Part shown: positions 15,155-23,196 of the stretch, one piece after another
Numbering within the stretch: the first letter of the stretch is position 1
Layout: every line of letters starts with the position of its first letter
From: Victivallis vadensis
GTDB taxonomy: Bacteria > Verrucomicrobiota > Lentisphaeria > Victivallales > GWF2-50-93
Direction: 5' to 3'
NCBI GenBank assembly: GCA_945883805.1
Contig: CAMCYE010000026.1
Span: 1-34,291 of the forward strand
DNA length: 34,291 bases
Notes under the pieces: model-generated
Told to the model about the DNA's origin: nothing
The model's database searches: none
What the model saw: only the letters and a program-made list of their open reading frames with translations
Position numbers and translations under genes: made by a program

Positions 15155-15214
15155 TTGATTTATGCTTCACCTCTGATTATCTTTCCGCCAATATGAAAAT
15201 CAGAATTCCTAATC
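15155..15214. repeat. 60-bp dispersed repeat upstream of the sugar dehydrogenase
   Basis: TTGATTTATGC, then CTCTGATTATCTTTCC (15170-15185) and a diverged AAAATCA tail recur in the same order at 33117-33176, upstream of the AraC gene. The two 11- and 16-base blocks are identical. Both copies lie 15-35 nt before a start codon on the plus strand. Confidence 0.7.
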
Positions 15215-15229
15215 AATTAAAGGGCATAT

Positions 15230-16534
15230 ATGGTTGCAGACATCCTGAAAAAAATAAGTGAGCGCAAAGCCAAAATCGGAGTAGTTGGACTCGGATATGT
15301 GGGACTTCCCCTGACCAAGGAGTTCATCAATGCCGGTTTTAATGTCCTCGGATTGGATGTGGACATGGAGAAAATCAAAAAACTCAAGAAATCCCAGTCA
15401 TATATAAAGCACATCGACTCTGATCTGCTGAAGAAAATGAATGCAACAGGCCGGTTTGACGCAACTAACGACTTCTCCAAAAGCTCGACCTGCGATGCCA
15501 TAATCATCTGCGTACCGACCCCGCTCACGCACAACCGCGAGCCCGACATGAGCTACATAATTTCAACCGCTGAATCGCTCGCACCATACGTCAGGAAGGG
15601 GCAGCTCTTCTCCCTTGAATCAACAACCTATCCAGGCACAACCACGGAAGTGCTCTGTCCCATTCTGGAGAAAAAAAGCAATCTCAAGGCGCACAGGGAT
15701 TTTTTCGTGGCGTTCTCGCCTGAACGCGAAGATCCGAACAACAAGAATTTTTCAACTTCGACGATTCCCAAAGTTGTCGGCGCAGATTCCAAGGACAGCC
15801 TCAAAGTCGCCAGGGCAATGTATGACACCATAATCTGCAGGACGATTCCCGTCTCCTCCTCATCCACCGCCGAGGCGACCAAACTCGTTGAAAACATATT
15901 CCGTTCAGTCAATATCGCCATGGTGAACGAGTTGAAAGTTATCTTTGACAAGATGGGCATCGACATCTGGGAGGTTATCGAAGCGGCGAAAACAAAACCT
16001 TTCGGATTCATGCCTTTCTATCCCGGTCCCGGACTGGGAGGCCATTGCATCCCGATAGATCCGTTTTACCTGACATGGAAAGCGAGGGAGTATAACTGCT
16101 CGACCCGTTTCATCGAACTCGCCGGTGAAATCAATACGTTCATGCCGTATTACGTCATTCAACGCACCCTGGAAGAGATGAATGAACGGAAAATGGTCAT
16201 GAATGGAAGCAAGTTCCTCATCGTCGGAGTGGCATATAAGAAAAACGTAGACGATCTCAGGGAAAGCCCGTCTTTCATGCTCTGGAAGCTTCTGGAGGAG
16301 AAGGGCGCGAAAGTTGAATACTACGACCCGTTCTGCCCGGTTGTTCCGAGAACCCGCGAATACCCTCAATACACTGGAAAAAAGAGCGTTACCCTCAAAA
16401 GCGGGAAATATGATGTGGCTCTCATCGCCACCGCCCATGACTCCGTAAATCACAAGGAAATTGCGAAACTCGCAAAGCTTGTGATCGACACCAGGAATGC
16501 CGTTCCAAAAGCTAAAAATGTTGTTAAGGCGTAA
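15230..16534 (+). CDS. Nucleotide-sugar dehydrogenase (UDP-GlcNAc/UDP-ManNAc 6-dehydrogenase type)
   Basis: Oxidises C6 of a UDP-linked sugar to a carboxylate with two NAD+, giving an acidic sugar nucleotide for surface polysaccharide. The N-terminal Rossmann motif is GVVGLGYVGLPL (residues 18-29 or so), the catalytic cysteine is C273 (GLGGHCIPIDPFYL), and a C-terminal domain follows (GVAYKKNVDDLRESPS). At 434 aa and with the HCIPIDPFYL form of the motif it is closer to WbpA/TviB-type enzymes than to UDP-glucose dehydrogenase; the exact sugar cannot be fixed from sequence. AAAGGG precedes ATG 15230. Its TAA shares one base with the ATG of the epimerase gene, so the pair is coupled. Confidence 0.92.
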   Translation: MVADILKKISERKAKIGVVGLGYVGLPLTKEFINAGFNVLGLDVDMEKIKKLKKSQSYIKHIDSDLLKKMNATGRFDATNDFSKSSTCDAIIICVPTPLTHNREPDMSYIISTAESLAPYVRKGQLFSLESTTYPGTTTEVLCPILEKKSNLKAHRDFFVAFSPEREDPNNKNFSTSTIPKVVGADSKDSLKVARAMYDTIICRTIPVSSSSTAEATKLVENIFRSVNIAMVNELKVIFDKMGIDIWEVIEAAKTKPFGFMPFYPGPGLGGHCIPIDPFYLTWKAREYNCSTRFIELAGEINTFMPYYVIQRTLEEMNERKMVMNGSKFLIVGVAYKKNVDDLRESPSFMLWKLLEEKGAKVEYYDPFCPVVPRTREYPQYTGKKSVTLKSGKYDVALIATAHDSVNHKEIAKLAKLVIDTRNAVPKAKNVVKA

Positions 16535-17526
16535 TGAAAAGAAATGCAATAATAATAACCGGTAGCGCTGGGTTCATCGGGTTTAACGTAAGTCTGAAAC
16601 TGCTCAAGGAAGGACATGCCGTTGTAGGTATTGACAACCTGAACAGCTATTACCATCCGGCGATTAAGGAAGCCAGGTCCGGCATACTTCGCAAATATCC
16701 GAATTTCATCGAGAGACGGCTCGATATTTCAAACCTAGAGGATCTCAAGAAGGTCTTCTGCGAATTTCGCAGCCCGGTGCTCTGCCATCTCGCCGCGCAG
16801 GCAGGCGTCAGATACTCCCTGACCAATCCCTACGCTTACGAACAGAGCAACGTCGCCGCTTTCCTGAACATACTGGAGATGGTGAGGCACAATGATATTC
16901 CAAGGCTTGTATACGCTTCAAGTTCAAGCGTATACGGGGGAAACACTAAAGTTCCGTTTTCCGAATCGGACAGGGTTGACAATCCGATAAGCCTTTATGC
17001 TGCGACTAAAAAAGCCAATGAACTCATGGCCCACTGCTATTCACACCTTTACGGGTTTCAGACAATAGGACACAGGTTTTTCACTGTTTATGGCCCCTGG
17101 GGCAGACCCGACATGGCGATGTGGCTTTTTGTCGAAGCGATAAAGTCCGGCAAAAAAATAAAGGTTTTCAATCACGGAAACATGAAGAGGGATTTTACTT
17201 TCATTGACGACATAGTCCAGGGAGTGTGTTCGTCAATGTTTGCAGAGAATCTCGACAAATCCGAGATTTTCAATCTCGGCAACAACCGTAGCGAAAAGCT
17301 TCTCGACATGATTGAGATAATAGAAAAAGAACTTGGAATCAAGGCCGAGAAGGAAATGCTCCCGATGCAGCCCGGAGACGTTCCGGAGAGTTTTGCGGAC
17401 ATAGACAAGGCCCGTCTCAAACTCAAGTTTGAACCGAAGACACCGATACAGGAGGGCATTCCATCCTTCATCTCCTGGTATGACAAACATTCAGACCTTA
17501 CAAATCTCGTAGCGAAGAGCAGATAA
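16534..17526 (+). CDS. NAD-dependent sugar-nucleotide epimerase (UDP-glucuronate 4-epimerase-like)
   Basis: An extended short-chain dehydrogenase that inverts a sugar hydroxyl. The NAD motif is TGSAGFIGFNVSLKLL near the start, followed by GIDNLNSYYHPAIKEAR, typical of UDP-glucuronate 4-epimerases. The catalytic pair is Y155-x3-K159 (SLYAATKK) with the serine-rich ASSSSVYGG before it. The 330-aa length is normal. It overlaps the dehydrogenase gene by one base, so a uronate such as UDP-GlcNAcA or UDP-GlcA made by that enzyme is the likely substrate (inference). The permease gene begins 3 nt after its stop. Confidence 0.92.
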   Translation: MKRNAIIITGSAGFIGFNVSLKLLKEGHAVVGIDNLNSYYHPAIKEARSGILRKYPNFIERRLDISNLEDLKKVFCEFRSPVLCHLAAQAGVRYSLTNPYAYEQSNVAAFLNILEMVRHNDIPRLVYASSSSVYGGNTKVPFSESDRVDNPISLYAATKKANELMAHCYSHLYGFQTIGHRFFTVYGPWGRPDMAMWLFVEAIKSGKKIKVFNHGNMKRDFTFIDDIVQGVCSSMFAENLDKSEIFNLGNNRSEKLLDMIEIIEKELGIKAEKEMLPMQPGDVPESFADIDKARLKLKFEPKTPIQEGIPSFISWYDKHSDLTNLVAKSR

Positions 17527-17529
17527 TCA

Positions 17530-18492
17530 ATGTTTCCCCACCTGTTGTTCAATGTCCTCTGCATTTTCCTGATGATGCTACCGGGATTTATCGCAGTGAG
17601 AAGCGGATTTTTTTCACGGCCCACTGTCACCGAACTGTCCAGAATCCTGGTCAACTTCATTTATCCGTGTTTTATCTTCTACGCGATTATAAACAGCTTC
17701 ACCTTCAACGAACTTGTCGGAAGATGGACTCTTCCCGCCGGATCCCTTGGAATCATGATTACCGGATACCTGATCGGCCTCGCCGCCGTCGGATTTATCA
17801 GATTCAGGACGGCCGACGAGGAGAAAAGCTTTCTCTTCCAAAGCCTTTTGAACAATTATTCCTTCCTCCCCCTGCCGCTTGTCATGTTTCTTTTCGGGGA
17901 GAAAGGCGCGGCCGCTCTAATTTTTTCATCCTTCGGAGCGGAACTGACGGTCTGGACCGTCGGGGTTTTCATACTCCGAGGGCACCGGCTTTCCATGAAA
18001 AACCTTGCCCATCTCCTGACCCCTCCAATGATTTCCCTCTACTCTTCAGTTCTTTTCCTATGGATTTTGAGCGTACTTGAAGGCAACGGCTGTTTTACAG
18101 GACATGGGAATCTCGCACCGTATGCAAACTACACATTGAACACCTTGAAAATAATCGGTTCCGCCACCATTCCCCTCGCAATGATTGTGGCAGGGGCGAG
18201 AATAGCGATGATAGACCTTTCCGGATTCAATAATTCACGGGTATGGATCCTGACCTGCCTGCGCCTGATTGTCATCCCCCTGGCGGCTCTTTCGATATTG
18301 AAGCTGGTCGGCCTTCCTGAAGACACTGAAAAAATATTGATGATTGTCGCTGTGATGCCAACGTCCATTGCCAGCATAATGATGAGTGAAATTTACGGCG
18401 GCGACAAGGAATTCATGACCGTCACAGTGGTATCATCCCACCTTCTTTCGATCATTACGATACCGGTACTGCTTTCGCTGTACATGCACTAG
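17530..18492 (+). CDS. AEC-family permease (auxin efflux carrier/PIN-like fold)
   Basis: A 320-aa integral membrane protein with about ten hydrophobic segments in the two-half arrangement of the AEC family (PF03547): MMLPGFIAVRSGFF, ILVNFIYPCFIFYAI with the conserved N-x2-YPC, and in the second half GSATIPLAMIVAGARI and AVMPTSIASIMMSEIYGGD. Bacterial members export or import small organic acids; the substrate here is unknown. It follows the epimerase by 3 nt and is presumably cotranscribed, though a link to polysaccharide synthesis is not established for the family. A nested hairpin ends the unit. Confidence 0.88.
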   Translation: MFPHLLFNVLCIFLMMLPGFIAVRSGFFSRPTVTELSRILVNFIYPCFIFYAIINSFTFNELVGRWTLPAGSLGIMITGYLIGLAAVGFIRFRTADEEKSFLFQSLLNNYSFLPLPLVMFLFGEKGAAALIFSSFGAELTVWTVGVFILRGHRLSMKNLAHLLTPPMISLYSSVLFLWILSVLEGNGCFTGHGNLAPYANYTLNTLKIIGSATIPLAMIVAGARIAMIDLSGFNNSRVWILTCLRLIVIPLAALSILKLVGLPEDTEKILMIVAVMPTSIASIMMSEIYGGDKEFMTVTVVSSHLLSIITIPVLLSLYMH

Positions 18493-18500
18493 ATTTGCTT

Positions 18501-18620
18501 GGCGGAAGTCCTTCCGCACAGGAAAATACATAGAGCCGACCAGACGGTCAGCGTTCCCGGGAACGCCAAGCGTCTGCTTGGCTTAAAAAATGTGTGGAAA
18601 GACTTCTGCCGAAAGTAGCC
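18501..18620. repeat. Nested hairpin between convergent genes
   Basis: An outer imperfect stem pairs GGCGGAAGTCCTTCCGCACA (about 18501-18520) with TGTGTGGAAAGACTTCTGCC (18591-18610). Inside is a perfect 16-bp palindrome, GCGTTCCCGGGAACGC (18551-18566), and a GCTTGGC-type repeat present on both sides. It fills the gap between the AEC and MarC-family genes and may stop transcription from both. Confidence 0.7.
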
Positions 18621-18621
18621 C

Positions 18622-19221
18622 CTATTTCATAAAATTCTGAATCCCTGTGAAAATCATCTGGGCGGCTATTGCGGAAAGAGCAAGCCCTGTCAGCTTGCTG
18701 AGGATGGTCAGCCCGCGCTGTCCTATGAGTTTTTCAATATGGGTTGCGAGCAGAAGCAATACCATGACAGAGAGAATTGCAGAGAGCAGGGATCCGCATC
18801 CCAGCAGTCTTGTATGCAGTTCGGTTGTCTCCGCGCCCATCACCAGAAGCGCACCTGTTGTTCCGGGGCCGACAGTCACCGGTATTGCCAGTGGAACCAC
18901 GGCAATATCACCCCCGTCCTCTTTTGCCATTCCGCTTTTTGTCCCTCTTACAAGATCCACTGCCGACAGGAAAAGAATTGCACCTGCTCCGATCCGGAAT
19001 GCGTCAAGGGTTATTCCGAATATTGAAAAAATGTAGTTCCCGAAAAAATAAAGCACGGAACATATGATTATCACGGCCAAAGTCACCCGGATAGCAAGCG
19101 CTGTTTTTTTCAAAGGGTTCATTTTCCGGGTCATCACAAGAAAGTAGGAAAGTACGAAAAACGGTGTCAATATGAAGAAAAATTTTATCCATACCGTGAA
19201 AAAATCTGAAAACACCTGCAT
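18622..19221 (-). CDS. MarC/UPF0056-family integral membrane protein
   Basis: A 199-aa protein with six hydrophobic segments. Diagnostic family segments are FFILTPFFVLSYFLVMT in the first helix, the FGITLDAFRIGAGAILFLSAVDLVRG block, and VVPLAIPVTVGPGTTGALLV, the family's conserved PL..P...GPG motif, followed by a C-terminal GLALSAIAAQMIFTGI helix. The role of the family is not settled; the old link of MarC to multidrug resistance was not upheld. ATG 19221 agrees with the family start. It is divergent from nspC. Confidence 0.9.
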   Translation of the reverse strand: MQVFSDFFTVWIKFFFILTPFFVLSYFLVMTRKMNPLKKTALAIRVTLAVIIICSVLYFFGNYIFSIFGITLDAFRIGAGAILFLSAVDLVRGTKSGMAKEDGGDIAVVPLAIPVTVGPGTTGALLVMGAETTELHTRLLGCGSLLSAILSVMVLLLLATHIEKLIGQRGLTILSKLTGLALSAIAAQMIFTGIQNFMK

Positions 19222-19507
19222 AAATCCCCCAGTGAATATTTCTTTTTATAAATTACCACAAGCTTACTCGAGCCAATTTCAAAAGTAGTCAGAACTCAGA
19301 ATAAATCCAGATTTAAGTTTGAATTTCATTCCGAATTCTGTCTTCTGGCTCCTGAATTCCTGCAAAACTCGAGTTTTGCAATTATCTCTCTCATCCGTGT
19401 TTAATTTTTCAGCCGTGTAGAGTATAGCATCTTTTCCCCCTTGAAAAATCCACCAAATGCTTTACTTTCGGATGAATCTCTTATTTTCACTAATTCCAGG
19501 CGCTTTT
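19222..19507. other. Divergent intergenic region with a perfect palindrome and a dispersed repeat
   Basis: A perfect 20-bp palindrome, TGCAAAACTCGAGTTTTGCA, lies at 19361-19380. A 28-bp unit at 19398-19425, ending CAGCCGTGTAGAGTATA, recurs inverted at 27980-28007 with 26 of 28 bases the same. Between 19285 and 19355 are partly complementary GAACTCAGAAT and ATTCCGAATTC segments. The frame upstream of nspC (from 19457) is read-through and not part of the protein. Confidence 0.65.
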
Positions 19508-20614
19508 ATGACACAGTTGAAAACCCCCTATTATCTGATTAACGAAAAAAAACTGCTCGAAAACTTAAAGATCATCAGGCAGGTGCGCGAAACTTCAGGC
19601 GCAAAATCCCTCCTTGCGCTGAAATGTTTCTCAACTTGGTGCGTATTTGATCTCATGCGTGAATATATGGACGGAACCACAAGCAGTTCCCTGTTCGAAG
19701 CCAGACTCGGACACGAGAAATTCGGCAAGGAAGTTCACTCCTTCAGTGTCGGCTATTCCCGCGAAGATGTCAGGGCGGTTGCGAAATTCGCAGACAAGGT
19801 GATCTTCAATTCCGCATCCCAGCTTGAGATGTATCAAAAGGATGTTCGCGGACTGAAAACCGGACTGAGGGTCAATCCCGGGATCAGCTACTCGCATTTC
19901 GATCTTGCGGATCCTGCAAGGAAATATTCCAGACTTGGCGTCATTGACAGGGAAAAACTTGTGGAGATGCTGCCGCTTATCTCCGGCATGATGTTTCACT
20001 TCAACTGCGAAAACGATGACTTTGCGAATCTCGCAAAATCACTTGATCATATCGGAAAGAGATACGGGACTCTGTTGAAAAAAATGGAATGGGTCAGTCT
20101 TGGCGGAGGGCTGCATTTCACCAAGGGCGGATACCCTCTGAAGGAATTCTGTGCAAAACTGAAGGAGTTCAGCGGTAAACACGGAGTACAAGTCTACCTT
20201 GAACCGGGGGAATCTGCCATAACCGATTGTGCAGAACTGGTTACCACCGTCTTGGATGTGGTGCACAACGAATTGGACATTGCAATTGTGGACGCATCTC
20301 TGGAGGCGCACATGCTGGATCATCTGATCTACCGGACAAATCCCAAGCTTTCGTCCCCAGTATCCGGATCGCGGAAGTTCATGATTGCAGGCCGATCCTG
20401 TCTGGCTGGCGACGTGTTCGGCACATATAAATTGAAGAATCGACTGAAGGTCGGAAATGAAGTTCGTTTTGCGGACGCCGCCGGATATACAATGGTCAAG
20501 AAAAACTGGTTCAACGGGGTGAATATGCCATCCATCGTCGTGCGCAGACTTACCGGAAAGGTGGAAAAAATCCGCGAGTTCGGATATGAGGACTTTAAAG
20601 ATAGCTTATCTTAG
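19508..20614 (+). CDS. nspC: Carboxynorspermidine/carboxyspermidine decarboxylase
   Basis: Removes CO2 from carboxy(nor)spermidine to give spermidine or norspermidine; PLP enzyme of the alanine-racemase fold. K39 (LLALKCF) is the expected PLP lysine; LEPGESA binds phosphate; the C-terminal GRSCLAGDVFG block carries the active-site cysteine and aspartate typical of this family and of related decarboxylases, and the chain closes with FADAAGYTMVKKNWFNG. The open frame starts at ATG 19457, but homologues begin at MTQLKTPYYLINEKKL, so ATG 19508 is chosen, with AGG 7 nt ahead. Length is then 368 aa, normal. The dehydrogenase of the same pathway is the next gene, 131 nt on. Confidence 0.93.
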   Translation: MTQLKTPYYLINEKKLLENLKIIRQVRETSGAKSLLALKCFSTWCVFDLMREYMDGTTSSSLFEARLGHEKFGKEVHSFSVGYSREDVRAVAKFADKVIFNSASQLEMYQKDVRGLKTGLRVNPGISYSHFDLADPARKYSRLGVIDREKLVEMLPLISGMMFHFNCENDDFANLAKSLDHIGKRYGTLLKKMEWVSLGGGLHFTKGGYPLKEFCAKLKEFSGKHGVQVYLEPGESAITDCAELVTTVLDVVHNELDIAIVDASLEAHMLDHLIYRTNPKLSSPVSGSRKFMIAGRSCLAGDVFGTYKLKNRLKVGNEVRFADAAGYTMVKKNWFNGVNMPSIVVRRLTGKVEKIREFGYEDFKDSLS

Positions 20615-20620
20615 ATTAAT

Positions 20621-20698
20621 TTAACCACAAAGAAACGGAGTAACAAAGGTTTTTCTCATGATAGAAAAATTTCTGTGCCTTTGTGTCTCTGTGGTTAA
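20621..20698. repeat. Inverted repeat in the nspC-dehydrogenase gap
   Basis: TTAACCACAAAGAAACGGAG (20621-20640, continuing ACAAAGG) pairs imperfectly with CCTTTGTGTCTCTGTGGTTAA (20678-20698) around a 28-nt loop. CCACAGAGACACAGAG-like units of this kind are frequent bacterial intergenic repeats. Confidence 0.7.
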
Positions 20699-20704
20699 TA
20701 GATG

Positions 20705-20726
20705 TTGAATGTTCGAAGTTCAATTA
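20705..20726. repeat. Short palindromic repeat, partner of 5266-5287
   Basis: TTGAATGTTCGAAGTTCAAT plus TA is the inverted copy of the unit at 5266-5287 with one mismatch over 22 bases. It lies 20 nt before the start of the dehydrogenase gene. Confidence 0.65.
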
Positions 20727-20745
20727 ATAAATCAGGAGTCACAAT

Positions 20746-22113
20746 ATGAAGAAAAACGTGCTTATAATCGGTGCCGGCGGCGTCGCACATGTGACAGCTC
20801 ACAAGGCGGCAATGAACAACGATGTGCTCGGCGACATTTGCATCGCCTCGCGCACACTGTCAAAATGCGATGAGATCATTGAGAGCGTCAGGAAAATGAA
20901 ACACCTCAAGGATCCGTCTAAAAAGCTTTATTCGCGCCAGCTCGACGCTTTCGACATCCAGGCAACAGCTAAACTCATCAGGGAGACCGGATCAGAAATA
21001 GTCATAAACCTCGGAAACGCCTTCGTCAACATGTCGGTACTGGAAGCCTGCCTGCAGGCAGGAGCATCCTATATAGACACTGCCATCCATGAGGATCCGG
21101 ACAAAGTCTGCGAAAACCCGCCATGGTATGCGAATTATGAATGGAAGAGAAAAGACAAGTGCAAAGAAAAAGGCATTACCGCCATCCTGGGCGCGGGATT
21201 CGATCCGGGCGTGGTCAACGCATACTGCGCACTTGCCCAGAAGCGCTATTTCGATAAAATAGACACCATTGACATCCTGGATGTCAACGCCGGAAGCCAC
21301 GGCAGGTATTTCTCAACCAATTTCGATCCGGAAATAAATTTCCGCGAATTTGTAAAGGTCTGGGCATGGATCGACCGCCAATGGAGGGAATATCCTACGC
21401 ACTCAGTCAAACGCGTCTATGATTTTCCGGTTGTCGGAGAATGCCCGATCTATCTGAACGGTCACGACGAACTGCACTCTCTATTCAAAAACATAGATGC
21501 AAACAGCATCCGTTTCTGGATGGGTTTCGGGGATCACTACATCAATGTCTTCACCGTACTGCGCACGCTGGGTTTTCTCTCGCATCTTCCGGTAAAACTC
21601 ACCACCGGGCAGGAAGTTGTGCCTTTAAAGGTTGTCAAGGCGCTTCTTCCGGATCCCAAGACGCTTGCGCCCGGATATACCGGCAAGACCTGCATCGGCA
21701 ATTTCGTCAGGGGATGGAAGGACGGGAAAAAGAGGGAAATCCTCATCTACCAGGTTTCCGACCACCACAAATGCTACGAGGAACTGGGCTCACAGGGAAT
21801 CAGTTACACTGCGGGAGTACCGCCTGTCGCCACCGCGATGCTCCTTGCCAGCGGCATCTGGGATCCAAAGACGATGGTCAATATCGAAGAGCTTGATCCT
21901 GAACCTTTCATAGCCATCCTCGACAAAATCGGCCTGCCTACGGACGTAAAGGAGATAAAACCCGGCAGCGGGGATTCTTTCGACGGCACGATTGGAGCCC
22001 TGGAAGACGAGCTTGAAAAATCAACCGCCACAGTTACGGTTTCCGCCGCCAACCCTATGATTGCGCTGGCTCCGAAGCCCGCAGTCAGACATAAGGCAAA
22101 AGTCAAAAAATAA
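20746..22113 (+). CDS. Carboxynorspermidine dehydrogenase (saccharopine dehydrogenase-like)
   Basis: Condenses diaminopropane or putrescine with aspartate semialdehyde and reduces the product with NAD(P)H to carboxy(nor)spermidine, the substrate of NspC. The N-terminal Rossmann motif is VLIIGAGGVAHVTAHKAA; GAGFDPGVVNAYCA and YTAGVPPVATAMLLASGIWD are characteristic of the bacterial saccharopine-dehydrogenase-like family with this function. The function is supported by adjacency to nspC. At 455 aa it is longer than the usual 400 or so because of a C-terminal tail rich in Ala, Val and Lys (from about residue 425, ending HKAKVKK), which looks unstructured. CAGGAG ahead of ATG 20746 supports the start. 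Confidence 0.92.
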   Translation: MKKNVLIIGAGGVAHVTAHKAAMNNDVLGDICIASRTLSKCDEIIESVRKMKHLKDPSKKLYSRQLDAFDIQATAKLIRETGSEIVINLGNAFVNMSVLEACLQAGASYIDTAIHEDPDKVCENPPWYANYEWKRKDKCKEKGITAILGAGFDPGVVNAYCALAQKRYFDKIDTIDILDVNAGSHGRYFSTNFDPEINFREFVKVWAWIDRQWREYPTHSVKRVYDFPVVGECPIYLNGHDELHSLFKNIDANSIRFWMGFGDHYINVFTVLRTLGFLSHLPVKLTTGQEVVPLKVVKALLPDPKTLAPGYTGKTCIGNFVRGWKDGKKREILIYQVSDHHKCYEELGSQGISYTAGVPPVATAMLLASGIWDPKTMVNIEELDPEPFIAILDKIGLPTDVKEIKPGSGDSFDGTIGALEDELEKSTATVTVSAANPMIALAPKPAVRHKAKVKK

Positions 22114-22118
22114 ATCCA

Positions 22119-22144
22119 ATTATCTTATTGAATAAAAAGATAAT
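22119..22144. terminator. Weak hairpin after the polyamine genes
   Basis: ATTATCTT (22119-22126) pairs with AAGATAAT (22137-22144) around a 10-nt AT-rich loop. It starts 6 nt past the dehydrogenase stop codon. No T run follows directly, so termination is uncertain. Confidence 0.5.
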
Positions 22145-22165
22145 GATTGTATAGTAACCCCCTTT

Positions 22166-22194
22166 TTGACTAAATTTACATCTATTTATTTTAT
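22166..22194 (+). promoter_or_regulatory. Candidate sigma-70-type promoter of the prs-dnaB run
   Basis: TTGACT (22166-22171), a 17-nt spacer and TTTTAT (22189-22194) give a reasonable -35/-10 pair. The start would be near 22201, about 20 nt before the prs ATG and just ahead of AGGGGA. Confidence 0.45.
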
Positions 22195-22221
22195 CAATTA
22201 ATTACAGGGGAACGTGCAGAA

Positions 22222-23178
22222 ATGCTGGCCTTGGGCAAGAATACTTGTGTTTTTTCTGGAACTGCGAATCCCGCACTTGCAGCCGAAATAGCGAAAGAAA
22301 TGGGGAAGCCTCTTGGCGACCTTGAAGTCACCCGTTTTCCTGACGGCGAAATATTTGTCAAATACATGGAGAACATCCGTGGAGCTGATGTTTTCATAAT
22401 TCAGCCCACATGCGCTCCCCCGAATGAAACACTAATGGAGCTCCTCATACTTATAGATGCCGCGAAGCGCGCATCCGCCAGCAGGATTACCGCCGTGATT
22501 CCGTTCTACGGTTATGCGAGACAGGACAGGAAAGATCAGCCGAGAGTTCCGATTACCGCGAAACTTGTCGCAAACCTCATCACTGTTGCAGGAGCTTCAA
22601 GGATTCTGGCGGTGGATCTCCACTCCCAGCAGATTCAAGGATTTTTCGATATTCCCGTCGACCATCTCAATGCGGCTCCTGTCATGGTTCCATACCTGAG
22701 GGACAAGCTTGGAAAAGAAGGCGTGGTGGTGGCACCAGATTCAGGCAGTGTCAAACTTGCCCAGACATACTGCGACATGCTGAATGCCGGTCTCGCGGTC
22801 GTGGCTAAAAGGCGCATTAACGCCCTTTCGGTCGAATCGTCACACTTAGTGGGCGATGTTGAGGGAAGAATATGCCTGCTGACCGATGATCTTACGACAA
22901 CAGCAGGCACTCTCACGGCTGCGGCGAGCCTCCTCAAGAAGGAAGGTGCGAAAAAAGTTTATGCCGCTGTGACACATTGTCTTCTTGGAAGCGTCGGGAG
23001 AGCCAGGCTCATGGACAGCTGTATTGACGAACTTGTGGTCACAAACAGCATTCCTGTGACAGATAACTGTAACGGCAAAATAAAAGTTGTAAGCATTGCA
23101 AAGCTTCTTTCCGAGGGAATTACAAGAATACACGAGGGTACTTCCGTATCCTCACTTTTCAAAATACACGATAAATAA
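22222..23178 (+). CDS. prs: Ribose-phosphate pyrophosphokinase (PRPP synthetase)
   Basis: Makes PRPP from ribose-5-phosphate and ATP for purine, pyrimidine, His and Trp synthesis. Family landmarks appear in order: FSGTANPALAAEIA, FPDGEIFVKYMENIRG, the flexible loop YGYARQDRKDQPRVPITAKLVAN, AVDLHSQQIQGFFDIPVDHL, VVAPDSGSVKLAQ and the PRPP loop CLLTDDLTTTAGTL. The last is usually written VDDMIDTAGT; here TDDLTTTAGT. Length 318 aa is normal. AGGGGA about 10 nt ahead of ATG 22222 supports the start. First gene of a run leading to dnaB. Confidence 0.97.
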   Translation: MLALGKNTCVFSGTANPALAAEIAKEMGKPLGDLEVTRFPDGEIFVKYMENIRGADVFIIQPTCAPPNETLMELLILIDAAKRASASRITAVIPFYGYARQDRKDQPRVPITAKLVANLITVAGASRILAVDLHSQQIQGFFDIPVDHLNAAPVMVPYLRDKLGKEGVVVAPDSGSVKLAQTYCDMLNAGLAVVAKRRINALSVESSHLVGDVEGRICLLTDDLTTTAGTLTAAASLLKKEGAKKVYAAVTHCLLGSVGRARLMDSCIDELVVTNSIPVTDNCNGKIKVVSIAKLLSEGITRIHEGTSVSSLFKIHDK

Positions 23179-23196
23179 AAAGGGGATTTACCTAAA

